Shown: positions 25,177 through 37,800 of the stretch, piece by piece
Layout: each line of letters opens with the position of its first letter
Position numbering within the stretch: the first letter of the stretch is position 1
DNA from: Protonemura montana
Lineage: Eukaryota > Arthropoda > Insecta > Plecoptera > Nemouridae
NCBI GenBank assembly: GCA_947568835.1
Contig: OX387605.1
Coordinates: 21,394,418 to 21,458,417 of the forward strand
Length of the DNA: 64,000 nt
Direction: 5' to 3'
Made by a program: the position numbers and the translations under genes
The notes under the pieces: model-generated
Seen by the model: only the letters and a program-made list of their open reading frames with translations
Databases searched by the model: none
What the model was told of the DNA's origin: nothing

Positions 25177-26306
25177 GGTGTATTTTTGGCTTTGCTTTCA
25201 CGCTTTCACTAACTAAATAATCTGAAAATAAAATAAATCAACGTACAGATTGGTAGTGGCATACTGAAACAGAAACACCCTGAATATGCTGAATTGAATT
25301 TTGCAAAAAATTCAACAAGGCTTCAAACATTCTAGAGACAATATTAAGCAAAGTAATTTGCCAAAAAAATGTAGGCCGTAAATTTGCGAAAATCGCTTTT
25401 TTTAACCTAAAATACGCTCCCACTGCCGCTTTCTGTGGAACCTAAATCCTCTACCTGTCAGCTGCAAGAATGCAAATCTCAAATGTACCTTCAGGTCAAA
25501 TAAACTAAGTATCTGATAACAGACGCATCAACATAAACATTTGAGTCTAGTCAAACGTGACAAGCTGACGAAATTCAGTTTCTTGAAAAAGGTAAGCGCA
25601 ATTTTGCCTCATGAGCAGGACCAAGCAACAGCTACCATTTGCAATTTGCACCTGTAGTAAAGAAGCAAACGGGCCGTACTGGTGTATAATGTACAGTTTT
25701 CAGCAGCTGCATCAGCGTACGCTGATTGGTCGATTTCGTTGAACGGCGATTGTGATTCGTGGAGAAATTTAACGGACAGGATGAACGCCAATCGCTTGTC
25801 ACCCTTCACCAACGTACGCCAACGGACACAATTTGAAATTATTCGCTGTTTGGTTGACGCGGTGCCTATCCCAATGTAAATTATTGTAACTTTTGTTTTG
25901 TACCTTTCCTATTTCATTAATCTCTCTTTGTTAACCTGTGTCTATTGTTTTGCAAGGTAAGGATTAATAATTTCTTATGATAAGCTAACTTGCTGTACCT
26001 ACACCAACCTACTGCCTGCTACTGCCTCCCCTACCAGCATGGTTAAACCTCAGTATATCGAAAAATATTTTGTAGATGAAATCAAAGGAAATAAAGTGAA
26101 TGTTAACGCGATTGCTCATATTTCTATACCAAGACTGTAACAACGGTTGGAACAATCTACATAGATGTAGCTACTGTTACTAACTACCTATACCGCCAGC
26201 TACCTATACCATTCTCTCATTGTCAGTGTCACAATCACACTTCTATCTTTTATCCTTCAACTGCCTTACTTTTAACTCTAATTAAAACCATGTCACCGTG
26301 TTGCAG
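25177..26306. promoter_or_regulatory. Shared divergent promoter of CPSF2 and KIF4, with KIF4 5' leader
   Basis: 1.13 kb separates the start codons of CPSF2 (minus) and KIF4 (plus). On the KIF4 side there is an inverted CCAAT box (25725-25729), a direct CCAAT box (25788-25792) and TTTGAA (25832-25837), an arrangement seen in cell-cycle promoters bound by NF-Y and MuvB. A strong donor GCAAG|GTAAGG at 25956/25957 and the acceptor ttgcag directly before the ATG suggest a non-coding first exon ending at 25956 and a leader intron 25957-26306. Confidence 0.55.
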
Positions 26307-29300
26307 ATGTCCGACGGTGTAACAGTAGAAGTGGCCGTCCGTGTCCGTCCTTTGGTAGAAAGTGAGGAGGCACGTGGTTGCCAACAGTGCTTGGTAACCA
26401 ACGAACTTGAAAACCAAATTGTTTTGCGAGGAAACAGAAGCTTCACATATAATTATGTCTCGGGATGTGACGACACACAAACTAACTTTTATGAGAGTGC
26501 TGTGAAGAGATTGGTGTCTCGTTTATTTCACGGATACAATGTCACGATACTTGCTTACGGCCAGACAGGTTCTGGTAAGACTTACTCAATGGGTACTTGC
26601 TATTCTGGAGAAGAAGATTCTGGAATCATTCCACGAGCCATCAAAGATATTTTCAAGACCATTTCTGAGAAAAAAGAATGGGAATACTCTGTAACGGTTT
26701 CATTTATGGAAGTGAGTTTTGATTAAAATTGGTATCAAGTAGACATGAGTCTAAAAACAATCATGGTATCAAGATATTTCTGCACTAAAATGGTTAAGAC
26801 ATATCAAGAAAAAAATCTTGTGTTAATTTATTGTTATTTTACAGCTTTACAAAGAACAGCTTTTTGATCTTCTCTCCGAGAATAGAAACTCTGTAGACAT
26901 ACGGGAAGAAAACAAGGAAATACGCTTGTCAAATTTAACCGAGGTGACTGTGAATAATGCGTTGGACACGATTCAGTGTCTCATGCAAGGATCATTAGGG
27001 CGAGCTACGGGAGCAACAGCAATGAATGCCCAGTCCAGTCGAAGTCATGCTATTTTTACTATTACAATTCATCAGCAGAAGATCAATGACACGTATGTGA
27101 CAGAATAAATTATTTATGTGCTTTTCTTCTACCTACCTACCTACCGTAAACTAGCCAGTCAAACTGTTCACATTCTACTGCAATGATGGGTCATTATTTC
27201 CCTATTTTTCAACTTTTACTATTTTTATATTAATTTGCAATCTTACAAAGTCTGTTTCTGCATATTTTTTGTTGTTGAGCTTTGACCCTACTGTGTCCCA
27301 AAGTGCCCTGGCAGAAAATCGTTCTTTAATTTTGCCACAGAGTTGAACTGAAATGTACTTGTTCTTTGGTTGCTTTTCAAAACTACTGTAACCAATCAGT
27401 TTGGCGTGTTGTAAACACTGGTTCTCGTGAGATCACAGAAGTTCAGCAACACTGCGCTGGGTAAGGTATTGGATGGGTCACCCATACAAATGACCAGTTC
27501 TGTTTGAGAGAGAGGCTAGAGAGATGAAAGTTAGTACAACAACTTCACTCACCTTGTTTATCAACCTCTCGACAGCATTGATTTGTGGAGGAATCCTGCT
27601 GTTCGAGTTGTACCTTCCTTCGGAAGGGACGTCAAGCCAGCACTTATAGTGCTCTTAGTAGGCTTCGTGCCAGCACCGGGTTTCCCCTCCTCCCTTCTAG
27701 GCTATGCTAGGTTCATCATCATCCACTCATTCATCGATGCTATTAGACCAGTGCCACAGGAGCCGTTGTGCGTCATTAAACACAATCAATCAAACCTACT
27801 AGATATTTTGGACCACTAACAAATCTTACTGGGTTTATTTATTAATCACAACAATATTCAGTACTGAGCATCCCAAAATCTACTTCCACAGCCAAAAAAA
27901 TAACTGGGATTCGTCTACTGGATGCCCTACTCGAGCCAGTTATCCAGTAAGTTTGGGAACGAAACCTTAAAAGCTTTATTATTTCCCAGGAACTCTGCAA
28001 TGTCTGCCAAATTCCACTTGGTGGACTTGGCCGGTTCTGAGCGTTCCAAGAAAACACAAGCTACCGGAGAACGGTTCAAGGAGGGCGTGGACATAAACAA
28101 AGGCCTGCTTGCTCTTGGCAATGTCATCTCAGCGCTTGGTGAGGAAGGCCAGAGGGGCTACATATCGTACAGGGACAGCAAACTGACACGGCTACTGCAG
28201 GATTCGCTTGGAGGGAACTCTATCACGCTCATGATTGCGTGCGTCAGCCCGGCTGACTACAATCTTGACGAAACGCTGAGCACATTGCGCTACGCTGACA
28301 GGGCGAGGCGCATTAAGAACAAGCCCATTGTGAACCAAGATCCGAAAATGGCTGAAATCGTTGCTCTCAAGCAAAAGGTAACTTGGTTTATTGCCATTGT
28401 GCTTCTTGTATAGAACATGATTTAATGATATGTGGGTAGCTTAAGTCTTAAAACTGAATAAAATTATGATGAGTAGAATGGCCGACCTTGCCACAAATGT
28501 GGAAACTCCTGCCAGGTAGTGACTAATATCAACCACGGTGAAAATTGTTTAAAAAGAATGTGGTAATAAATAATATAAACACTGGTAGAGACACAGTATC
28601 ACAGGTTGACTGTGATTTATGAATTTACCATGAGGGGATATTTAATAACTCTGCAAAGAGCAAAAGAAACTATCCAAGACCATTAGTGTAGATTTTTTTT
28701 TATTGGCACTAGAACGAATTTACTTTCATATCTGTCAGAAATTTTAATTTAATTTTGATAAACTGAAAAGGATCCGAGTTGAAGAAGACTGCAGGCACAG
28801 AAGACCTAAGATGGAAACAGAACTTTATTTTTGAGTAATTACTATACCTAGGGAAAAAAACCATAAAAGTATTAGACTTAAAAATGATAAAACTCCGTCC
28901 TCAGATACGAGAACTTCAACTTGAGGCAGTTAACGGGGGCAGTAATGGAAGTTGCCCACCCCAGCACAGTAAGCTGGCCGAGGACAACTCCGCCCTCGTG
29001 GCTAAGAACCGTTCGCTGACCGATGCACTCAACAACGCACTTTCGGACAGCACGTTCTTGGTCGAGCGAGCGCTCATGGCAGAACTGGCTCGTGATCGCA
29101 TGAAAGTAAAGTTGTGCGAACTTCAGGCCCAATATGGACAGACGATGGAGCATCTTAATCAGACCGTAGATCAGACGACGTGTCCTGTAACTTTCCTTGA
29201 ACAAGTGCAAAATCTGCGGAACTTGCAGATCAAGATCCATGATTTACAGGTGAGTGTCTGATCTTAATGGTAAACAGTTTGAAGGTTTTGTTTGCAACAG

Positions 29301-32300
29301 CTAACAATTATTTAAAATAGCTACCTACCTGCCCGACTAAATAATTGTAACTGAGACTATCAAAAATGTGGATGCTGAAGAAATCCTTTGCATTTAAATA
29401 TTTTCTTATATCATTTAAATTAAATAAAGAGGATTTATGAAAATGGAATGTTACCTATATTAAAAGCATGCAAAATACCTCTGCAGTAAGATTTGGTAGA
29501 ATAATGTTGCTTACAACAAAATGCCCAGGTTAAATTTGGTTTCCTTGTGTGCATGCGACATGTAATGTGACCATGTGATTAATTTAATTTTACAATAGTG
29601 GTCGCCAGCTAGAAACTCCACTTATTTTTCCAGGCTGATCAAAAGCAGATTGCCGATGACATTTTAAATCATGAACTGACGAACAGTTCCATTAAAAAAG
29701 ATGACGACGACGAGGGTTTTGTAAATACCGAGCATATGGTCGACATTGATCAGCGGCATGAACAACACGCCCATGAACAACAGGGGCTAACCAAGGAACT
29801 GCAGGTGAGAATTTTGCCTGCCTGTATTCCAAGTTACCGATAACAGCAAATTTAATCAAATTTCGACGGGAGAACATACTTTTCTGGCATTGGTGCCACC
29901 GGTCTTTTTGGGCCAACTATGAACAGAAATAACATAACACTGTCTGAAAAATTGATAAACTCTCAAATATATAATGTGAAATATGATCTTTAAATACAAA
30001 ATAACAATCTAAGAAATGCATTTTTACTAGTGCAATGTGTCTTAATCTTGCCATTGAAATCAACACTAATTTTTCATTCAGATGCTGGTAGCATGCTGAG
30101 ATGCTCACAGAAAGGTTGGACTCTATGCCTATAATTTTTTTTTTTTATCTAGGAATTGAATCGAGCACTGGCATTGAAAGAAGAGCTTGCTTTACGGATG
30201 GCTGCCAACTCTAAACATATGCAGTGCATCCGACCCAACTACGAATCGAATATGAAGGAGATGGAAGAACAAATCACAAGCTTGCAGCAAGAGAAAGAGA
30301 AGCTCACCAACGATCTCAAGAACGTGCAGTCTTGCAATGGCAACAATGTAAATGGCAACAATGTAAATGGCAACAAGTAAGTCATTTTGTCTTCTGTTAA
30401 TTATTGTTTATGTAATTGGAACGAGGAAAGAAGGAACATGATGATAATGATGGTTTGTGATTTATATCTGTCGTTACCAAGAGTATACATTTTTTAAGTT
30501 TTTCTCTTGCGTTAGATGGGAATGAGTGAAGCGCAAATGCCAGAAGTTGGGCTTGGTTAGGTTGGGGGCCCTATCTCAATACTTGGGTCTATTCTCAAAT
30601 CACAATTCAGCCTGTGGCACTCTATTGCCTACCACACTTGAACCTGTGCTTCAACATCAACATTTCAAAAGTCATAATGCCAAATTTAAACAACTAATCC
30701 AAAGTGAACGGTTAAAATTTTATTTTCTCGTAGATTGGCTGAACAACGCCGGGTGCGTCTACAAGAGCTAGAGACAAAGATCGCTGCCCTCACCAAGAAG
30801 ATCACAGAACAAGCCAAGGTGATCAAAATGAACGAACAAGGCGACAAAAAGATATTGAAGTTACACTCCGAGATCCAGTCGATGAAACAGATCAAGGTAT
30901 CGCTGATCCGAGAGATGCGATCAAGCAACGAAGCGTTCCGCGACTGGAAAAAGAAGAGGCTGCAGGAGATTTGCAAACTGAAAGACCAGGACAGGCGGCG
31001 GCAGTGCGAAATGGTGCGCATGGAGAGGCTCCATACCAAGCAGCAGAACGTGCTGAAGCGCAAATGGGAGGAGGCTGCGTCGACAAACAAGAGGCTGAAG
31101 GTATGCAAGCTTATTTACTAAACATAACTCTTAGCTTCCTCAGGATCAATTTTGGAAATCATGTGCTACGTATTGAGGCTAAAAATATAAATGTTCAAAA
31201 TTCTTCACAGTAATTTTGTGAATAAGTGGGTGGAGCTGTCAATTTATGCTTGTTGCCTGTTGTCACAGCAAGGCATCCATAATCATTTTTGGGTTGCAAT
31301 GTAGGTAATAGAATAATTGTGACCAATTTCCGTTATTTTTTTCCACTTTCCACAAAAGATAAAGTCTCTTGATAACATAAAAACTTCTCCCAGGACGCAC
31401 TGGCGGTTCAAAAGATGGCTAAAGAGCGTCGTTTAAACAACGCGTCGACAGTGAACAAAGTGCAGACGTGGCTCAGCCAAGAGGTGGAGGTGGCAGTGAG
31501 CACGGTTGAGGCACAACGGACTCTCGATCAACTGCTTGACGACCGAGCTACCATGCACATCGAGCTTGCCAAGGTACGGAATGACAGCCAAAATTTTGTA
31601 GTTAGCATTTAGCTGCATACGTTGTGGAAATGTTACCAACAAACAGCTTACTGTCACAACAACACTTTATGGGTGTTTTTTAGACAAACATTAACAACAG
31701 TGTTTTATTATGATGAACACTAAAACAGTCTCAAAAATATATGCCCAAACGAGGCATCAATTTTTGTCGATCAATGAACCCGTTTGGGCATCAATTTTTG
31801 AGACGGTTATAGTGTTCATAATAGTAAAATACCCCGCGCATAGCAAGCGTTTGTCATTTAAATAAGATTTCATCTATTAACAACAAAGTGTTTGCTGAAG
31901 GTTTATTTTATTTATATCTACCCTGCTAGAGAGAGAGTGTGTGTATTAATATCTTCTGATTTGTATGTTTATTAGGGCGCAATTTTTTTTTCCCTCGAGG
32001 AGACCAACTATAGATAATGTTTCTAAAATGTCACTCAGAATAAACTGTGCACTAAAAAGTACTAATATATATTTTTATTTAATCCTGATAGGTTATTAAT
32101 AGCTTGAAATCTGAGAGCCTTACTGCTGAAGAGCGTTCTGACCTTGAAAAAGATAAAACACGATACGGGGATGAAATCGAGTACCGCAACATGCAGATAG
32201 ATGATTTCCAACAGAAAATCATGGATTCTGACCAAGAGAATAAGGGCAAATCTCGGTTTGACACGGTTCAATCTCTTGTCGAAGCCAAGTGTGCGATGAA

Positions 32301-34177
32301 ATATCTGTTTGACATTGTCACAGATTCTAAAAGAGAACTATTCAACAAAAAATACAAGCTGGAGGAATTGGAAGATGCTCACAAACAAGCTGTGCTCAAA
32401 TTAAAACACCTTGAACAACAATTGCGGAGCAACGAAAAATTACACAATGAGAATTTGCTCCGTTCTGAGAAGGAACACCAAGACAAGGTGTTTGTACTGT
32501 TACGCCAGCTTAACAAAGTCGAAGATGTTCCATCCGACGACGGTGATCATTTAACTGAGAAGGACCAGATATTTCAGCATGAATTTGCGAAACTAGATGC
32601 GATGAAAGAGGAGCTTGAAAAACGAGATGAAGAGATCACATTGTTAAAAGCAAAGCTGAATTCTACTTTCGATTGTTCAAAGGTCAGTCAAGTTCTTAAA
32701 AATATCTTCATCTTGAGAAATTGCCATTTATTAGGTTTAACAGCATACAATTTTCCATTTTAGCCATCGCTATACGCTGTCGGTGTTGAGCTACCAAAAG
32801 CGGTGAAAACAAAGAAAATAAAGATTACTGTTCCAAAGGTTGAACTCGAAAACTCTCCTTTATACCTGTCTGATAACGAGGAAGAACAGGATAATTCAGA
32901 CAAAGACCCTGACTGGCAAAAAACCCCAATATTTAAGAGGATTCAAAAGATGAAGGTACTTATTTCACTATTTGTCTGGAGTAAACAAATATGTAGGTAC
33001 CTATTTTTCCTCTACCTAACAAAATAAATAAAACATTTTTTAGGTGCTCCAGAACGCAAACACTACAATAACTCTCGCTGTGAAACGTGACTCCGACGGT
33101 AAAACAAAATGCTATTGCAAAGGAAGATGCCATGGCAGGAATTGTGGCTGCAAAAAGAGCTCTACCGCTTGTGGTGAAGATTGCAAGTGTGATTCAACTA
33201 TCTGCCAAAACCAATCATCTGGGGTATGTTTAAATACCAGTTTCCAATACGACTAAAAATTGTCTGAATTGTGCAAGTTCTATTTTTATACTTTCTATGC
33301 TCTCGTGCATCGACCGAACGGTTTGGCGTGTTGGAAACACCGGTTCTCGTTAGATCACCGAAGTTTAGCAACACTGCGCTGAGTCAGGTATTGAATGGGT
33401 GACCATTATACACATGACCAGTTCTGTTCGGGAGAGAGGTTGGAGGGATGAAAGTTAGTACAGCAACTTCATTCGCCTTGCTTATCAACCTCTCGACAGC
33501 ATGGATTTGTGGAGGAATCCTGCTGTTCGAGTTGTACCGTCCTTCGGAAGGGACGTGAAGCCGGTGGTCCCCTTGGTACTTTTCGACAGGAGTAGGCTAC
33601 GTGCCGGCACCGGGTTTCCCCTCCTCCCTTCTAGGCTAGGCTAGGTTCATCATCCTCATCATCATCCACTCATTCACCGACGCCATTAGACCAGTGCCGC
33701 AGGGCCAGTTGTCAAAACAGTGCGTCATTAAACACCACAAATAATAATAATAATCTCGTGCATCTGTCTGATAATTGTTTCCTTGTGTTGCAGGACGCTG
33801 GGGTGTCGTTCTTCAATGGATCTGTTTCTAACAGCTCCGAAGAGAACTCCACTGAAGAGAGCTTTAAAAAACCACGGTAGGGACCTGTCGCACTGCTCGC
33901 ATGGTAGTTTAACATCTGGCACTTTTCGAAACGATTGGATGGTGCTTGTGATCTATCTCAGAAGAAATGCCATTTTAGCTACAATGTATTAGACTATTAT
34001 CTTTTTTTGTATTTTAAAAATAGATGTAATTTACTTTATTCTGTATTTGTTTGCCTTTTATTTGGATCTTGTAAAGGAGTTGATAAAAGAAACATGCATT
34101 TCTTTCACAGACTCTTTTCCGATAACTCCGCACTTCCATTGCTGGCAAGAAGCAAGTTCTTCCTCCCGAACGAGTAA
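26307..34177 (+). CDS. KIF4A: Chromosome-associated kinesin KIF4/Klp3A
   Basis: Plus-end microtubule motor that organises the anaphase midzone and condensed chromosomes (family knowledge). Thirteen exons join in frame to 1146 residues: 26307-26711, 26845-27092, 27990-28377, 28905-29249, 29634-29804, 30153-30376, 30734-31100, 31394-31573, 32092-32682, 32764-32955, 33044-33223, 33794-33876, 34111-34177. The N-terminal motor has P-loop GQTGSGKT (85-92), switch I NAQSSRSH (196-203) and switch II DLAGSE (230-235), all canonical. A long coiled coil (~345-970) includes the KIF4 signature [13 protein letters not shown]. Then come [17 protein letters not shown] and a cysteine-rich domain (nine Cys, 1060-1091), which binds an iron-sulfur cluster in KIF4A. 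Length is close to human KIF4A (1232). The start ATG lies directly at a splice acceptor. Introns 2 and 11 carry SINEs. Confidence 0.95.
27399..27783 (+). repeat. 5S-derived SINE, copy 4
   Basis: Near-full-length copy inside KIF4 intron 2 and in the same orientation as the gene. It begins gtttggcgtgttgtaaacac, carries the 5S-like head (gagatcacagaagttcagca, gtattggatgggtcacc) and ends with gtgcgtcattaaacac. Only a short possible target duplication (caatca) is visible at the ends. It also contains the family's cctcctcccttctaggct and atcatcatccactcattcat segments. Confidence 0.85.
31706..31824. repeat. Palindromic MITE-like hairpin in KIF4 intron 8
   Basis: Left arm 31706-31751 and right arm 31781-31824 are nearly perfect inverted repeats (gaacact, gtctcaaaaat, atgcccaaacg on one side and their complements on the other) around a 29-base loop that itself repeats ggcatcaatttttg. 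It can fold into one long hairpin. A related half copy lies at 45632-45675, indicating a dispersed family. No target duplication could be fixed. Confidence 0.7.
33312..33753 (+). repeat. 5S-derived SINE, copy 5 (intact, with target duplication)
   Basis: A 442-bp element in KIF4 intron 11 flanked by tctcgtgcatc at 33301-33311 and 33754-33764, an 11-bp target duplication. The head (aacaccggttctcgttagat, caccgaagtttagcaacact, tattgaatgggtgacc) closely resembles animal 5S rRNA from its promoter region. The body contains cgtccttcggaagggacgt, which can form a small hairpin, and ccggcaccgggtttcccctc. The 3' end is (AAT)n. This structure fits a SINE3-class retroposon. Confidence 0.9.
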
Positions 34178-34342
34178 CGCAACGATGTAAAAAATGAAGA
34201 TAAAAGAAATGTTTACACAAACTACAAAAAAAAAAAAAATTGTATGCTTTTAATTTATAACTTTTGTTTTTTGCATCGTCTTTATGGGTTAAAAATTGTT
34301 GACACTAATTAAATGCAGCTTATTTTTTATCCTTGATAAATA

Positions 34343-34348
34343 ATTAAA
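34343..34348 (+). terminator. Possible poly(A) signal of KIF4
   Basis: ATTAAA about 165 bases after the KIF4 stop codon (34175-34177), the nearest plausible signal before the retrotransposon remnant begins. An aataaa near 34790 is an alternative but lies beyond that remnant. Confidence 0.35.
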
Positions 34349-34390
34349 TTGGTTTGCCTTATTATTATGTAAATTATATGATATTTCGTA

Positions 34391-34860
34391 AGAATCTTCC
34401 GGGCCCAGAAAAGGATAATCAAGTCCATGCTGGGAATCGGCAACCGTTTCGAGACCTCACCCCTACCTTGTCTGTATATTCTAGCTGTCTGCTCCTTCAC
34501 CTAATCAAACTTTAACTTTTTCACAAAGCCCAAGAGTATCCACCAGCAATCTTACATCTTAGCCCACGAGTTCTGCCGGCTGAAAACAACTACTAGCGTC
34601 GTTCAAACTGGCCGGCACCTGTTCAATGCGCTGCCTACCGAAATCAAAGCGGCTAAAAATGCAGAAAAATTTTAAACTAGTGAAACAGTTTCTCTTGGAC
34701 AATGTGTATTGCGGCATAAAAGATTTTATTGACTCTTAACCTCTAATGTATTTGTTACCCTTAAAATGACTATCTCACATGTATATATTTAAATAAAAAC
34801 TGGTGCGGTCTTCACATTCCAATGTATCCCATAGACTAAATAAAATGCAAATGTAACCAT
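34391..34860 (+). mobile_element. Decayed 3' end of a second non-LTR retrotransposon
   Basis: One frame from 34391 reads RIFRAQKRIIKSMLGIG, CLYILAVCSF, SYILAHEFCRLKTTTS and LFNALPTEIKAAKNAEKF with in-frame stops between blocks. This is the C-terminal pattern of CR1/Jockey-like reverse transcriptases (QKRIIRxxxG, LYILE, FNxLPxEIK). About 150 bases of 3' untranslated sequence with aataaaa motifs follow. It is immediately downstream of KIF4 and in the same orientation. Confidence 0.7.
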
Positions 34861-37800
34861 GCTTGTTTTCCTTTTTGTGGTTTTGTATATACTCATTTTT
34901 ATCTTCAAAATCTGTTTTGCTTGGTGATATTTAGTACCTATGGCTTAGAGAAAACCTATGGCTTTTAGACTCCTGTTTACATTGACAAATACTTTTCAAA
35001 CTGGGTTTTGATGATTAAGTAACAGGGACAAGCTATGGTACAAGTTACAAAATGTTGGGAAATTTTGTTGTTTAACCCAGTTTAAAACTAGTTTGAGAAT
35101 ACTAATGTACTGTTCGTATTTCAATGGCAAACTTGAAGCTTATTATTATGCGCCAAATTACGTCCAGTAGCTATCGACAGCGCGTCCAAGCGAGTCGCTC
35201 AGACTCGGGGAGACCCAGAAATTTGTGAATAAAAAGAGAAAGAAAACACATTCAGGCTCAAAAACTTTACAACTACTTCATTTTGATATAGAAAAAATAT
35301 CAACACTTTTGATGAAACAACCCTAAAATGGTTAGAATCTGAAAAATTTTCATACACTTAGGATAGTTTCAAAACTATTTGATCGATTTTGCTGAAAAAC
35401 GCATGGGTCTAATTTGAGAACATAAAAATGTGCTCTGCAAATTTCATTCGAATCAGTTTAGGCGTTTGGCCTTTTGAGCCCAAACAAAAATGTGGAAAAA
35501 AAACAAGTAATTTTTTTGGGGTAAGTGTTATTAAAGATTTCACTATGCTCAACAATTATCCTGTCCTTTTTTTACATAAAAGTAATTTAATCCAATGCAT
35601 TTGAAATTATTTTTCGCTCCAGATCATCTCCAGAATTCTGATAAATATTTATGCCCCTTTCTATCTACACACACACAAATCGTGAGGCAGTGGAGATGCA
35701 CGGCAGCAAAGATATATGTAGGGTGCATATCTGGTTCGAAATGCGCGATTGTCATGAACTCCTAAAGTTGCTCACATTTGCACACCCAAATGTTTTAATT
35801 GTTGGCAGTAATATTTATGGTATTCTGTGTTTGACTTGAAATAGAGTTAAATGTAATTGCTGCTCTTTGACAAAAACACTGCACAATTGTTTCACAAAAT
35901 TTTTCTTTGTTACCACGCATGGTCACATCCAAGATATAACTTAACAATTAGATACTTCTTGAAAGTTTGGGTACTTACAAATTATTTTTAAAAAATCCTA
36001 TATGAATCTAGCAAGTAGCATGATGCATGATTAATATATTGGCTACAAGGCTTATCCAAAGTTATGGAAGACTAGTGCAATAGTATTGTGCTTACAGCTC
36101 GTTGAAGTTAGCTGTTTCCTTATTTAATCATCCGAAACTTTTGTCAGAAGTATAGTTCATCAAAGACTAATGGAGTGGGTGCTAACTCAGGTATATTTCT
36201 ATGTTTGCTGGATACAACTAATCGGTCACACCACTTGTCCAATCGCGACGGAACAAAAACTAGACAACTCTTTGCACTATTGACAGATTGATGCTTTTCA
36301 AAATCGAAAATATGTTTTTGTCTAATAGTTACACTTGTTGTAAAAGAGCCTGTTCGAGGAAATTTTCCAGTGTATTTCAGAAAAAAAAAATGAGTTTTTG
36401 TAGCAGCTGTGGATCTTAAATTTGTTCAATCTGTTATCACTACCAAACTATACATAAAAAAATATACGAGCCAACCATTGTGCAAAGCCTTCCTTTTTAG
36501 CCGAATCTAGTTTATTTACAAACACTTTTTTTAGTTGATTTTCTGGAAAATGTGCACTAAAAGAGGATTTTTAGTTGAAACAATTTATACCAACCCTACT
36601 TAAAGAATACAAATTATGATTTTGTTTCCTGGATACGAAGAAGATAGAGGCACGACAATGCCCTGATGACTTTCAAAACAGTTTAAAGCTACCTATTAAC
36701 GCAATTAAAAGTAAGCTTATGTTCGAAGGCTCTGGTAAAATGTTCTTCATACCACTTTACAATGCCATCATTGAAAGCTTACTCAATCCGTGGAGTCCCA
36801 ATCAAGTCAAGAAAAAATCTTTAAGCTAGTGAGCTACCTTTATTGTCACATATTAAATATTATTCCTATGTTTCTAGATCTACATGACAAATCCACCATG
36901 TCCAAATTTCCACTTCACAAAATTAATGTTAACAAAGATGGCAAGGAAAGGGGTTTTCAACTAAAATGGCTATGAGCATGTTAGTTGTAATTCTTATTGC
37001 ATAGATTTTCCTTTTTTTATGCTACTTGATAGGCTATATTGGTTGCACTAATTAAGTAGTGTGGGAATACAATTTAAAACCATTGAACCATTAATTTTAA
37101 TCCATATCAATAAATCTGATGAACATAAATGATTGTAGGTTCGACAGTTTAAAAAAATCTTTGGCAGTTAAGAGGGCACTAGTAGTTTTTGTAGGGTAGA
37201 GCAAGAACACTTCCGAGAAAACATAAAAAAGGTGCACATACACCCATTACTACAATTCAAAAGAGCAGATTAACACAATTGTCATACCTACCAACATTCC
37301 AATCATAATTGGGAAGAAAACAGTATTAGAGGAAACAAGTAAAGTAACCTGAACGTACGCCATTCATATTAACAAGCAATGAAGGTATTTTCAATGCATG
37401 GATGGATCTAAATTTAGTGAGCACTTGCTTGCCACTTGTTATTTCAACCGTCAAAAACATGTGATTATATATGTACAACACACTAATCCAGATATCAATC
37501 ATTGTAAAACCACATTTATTATGATTTCTGGACAATCTCTTCCACGAATGTCCTTTCTTTGCATTTTAGGAGGATAGGTACTAATTATAAAAAATAAAGC
37601 CATTAAAAAAGTTATCAATGCTCTCTTGAGTCTAGAAAACCTCACCTATACAGTATACTACACAGTGACAGCATGAGAGCCAAAATTTTATCTCTCATTT
37701 GTATTTGAAGCATTTAGTTTGACATTGTTATAGTCTGGATAATTAATTATTTACTTGGCTATTTTACTTTGCCTGAATTGGTGGTTTATTGGCATCTTTT

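Noticed and set aside
33340..33410. Possible functional 5S rRNA gene
   Set aside because: Only the internal promoter-like part matches. The element has a SINE body, an AAT tail and a target duplication, and other copies share the same chimeric structure.
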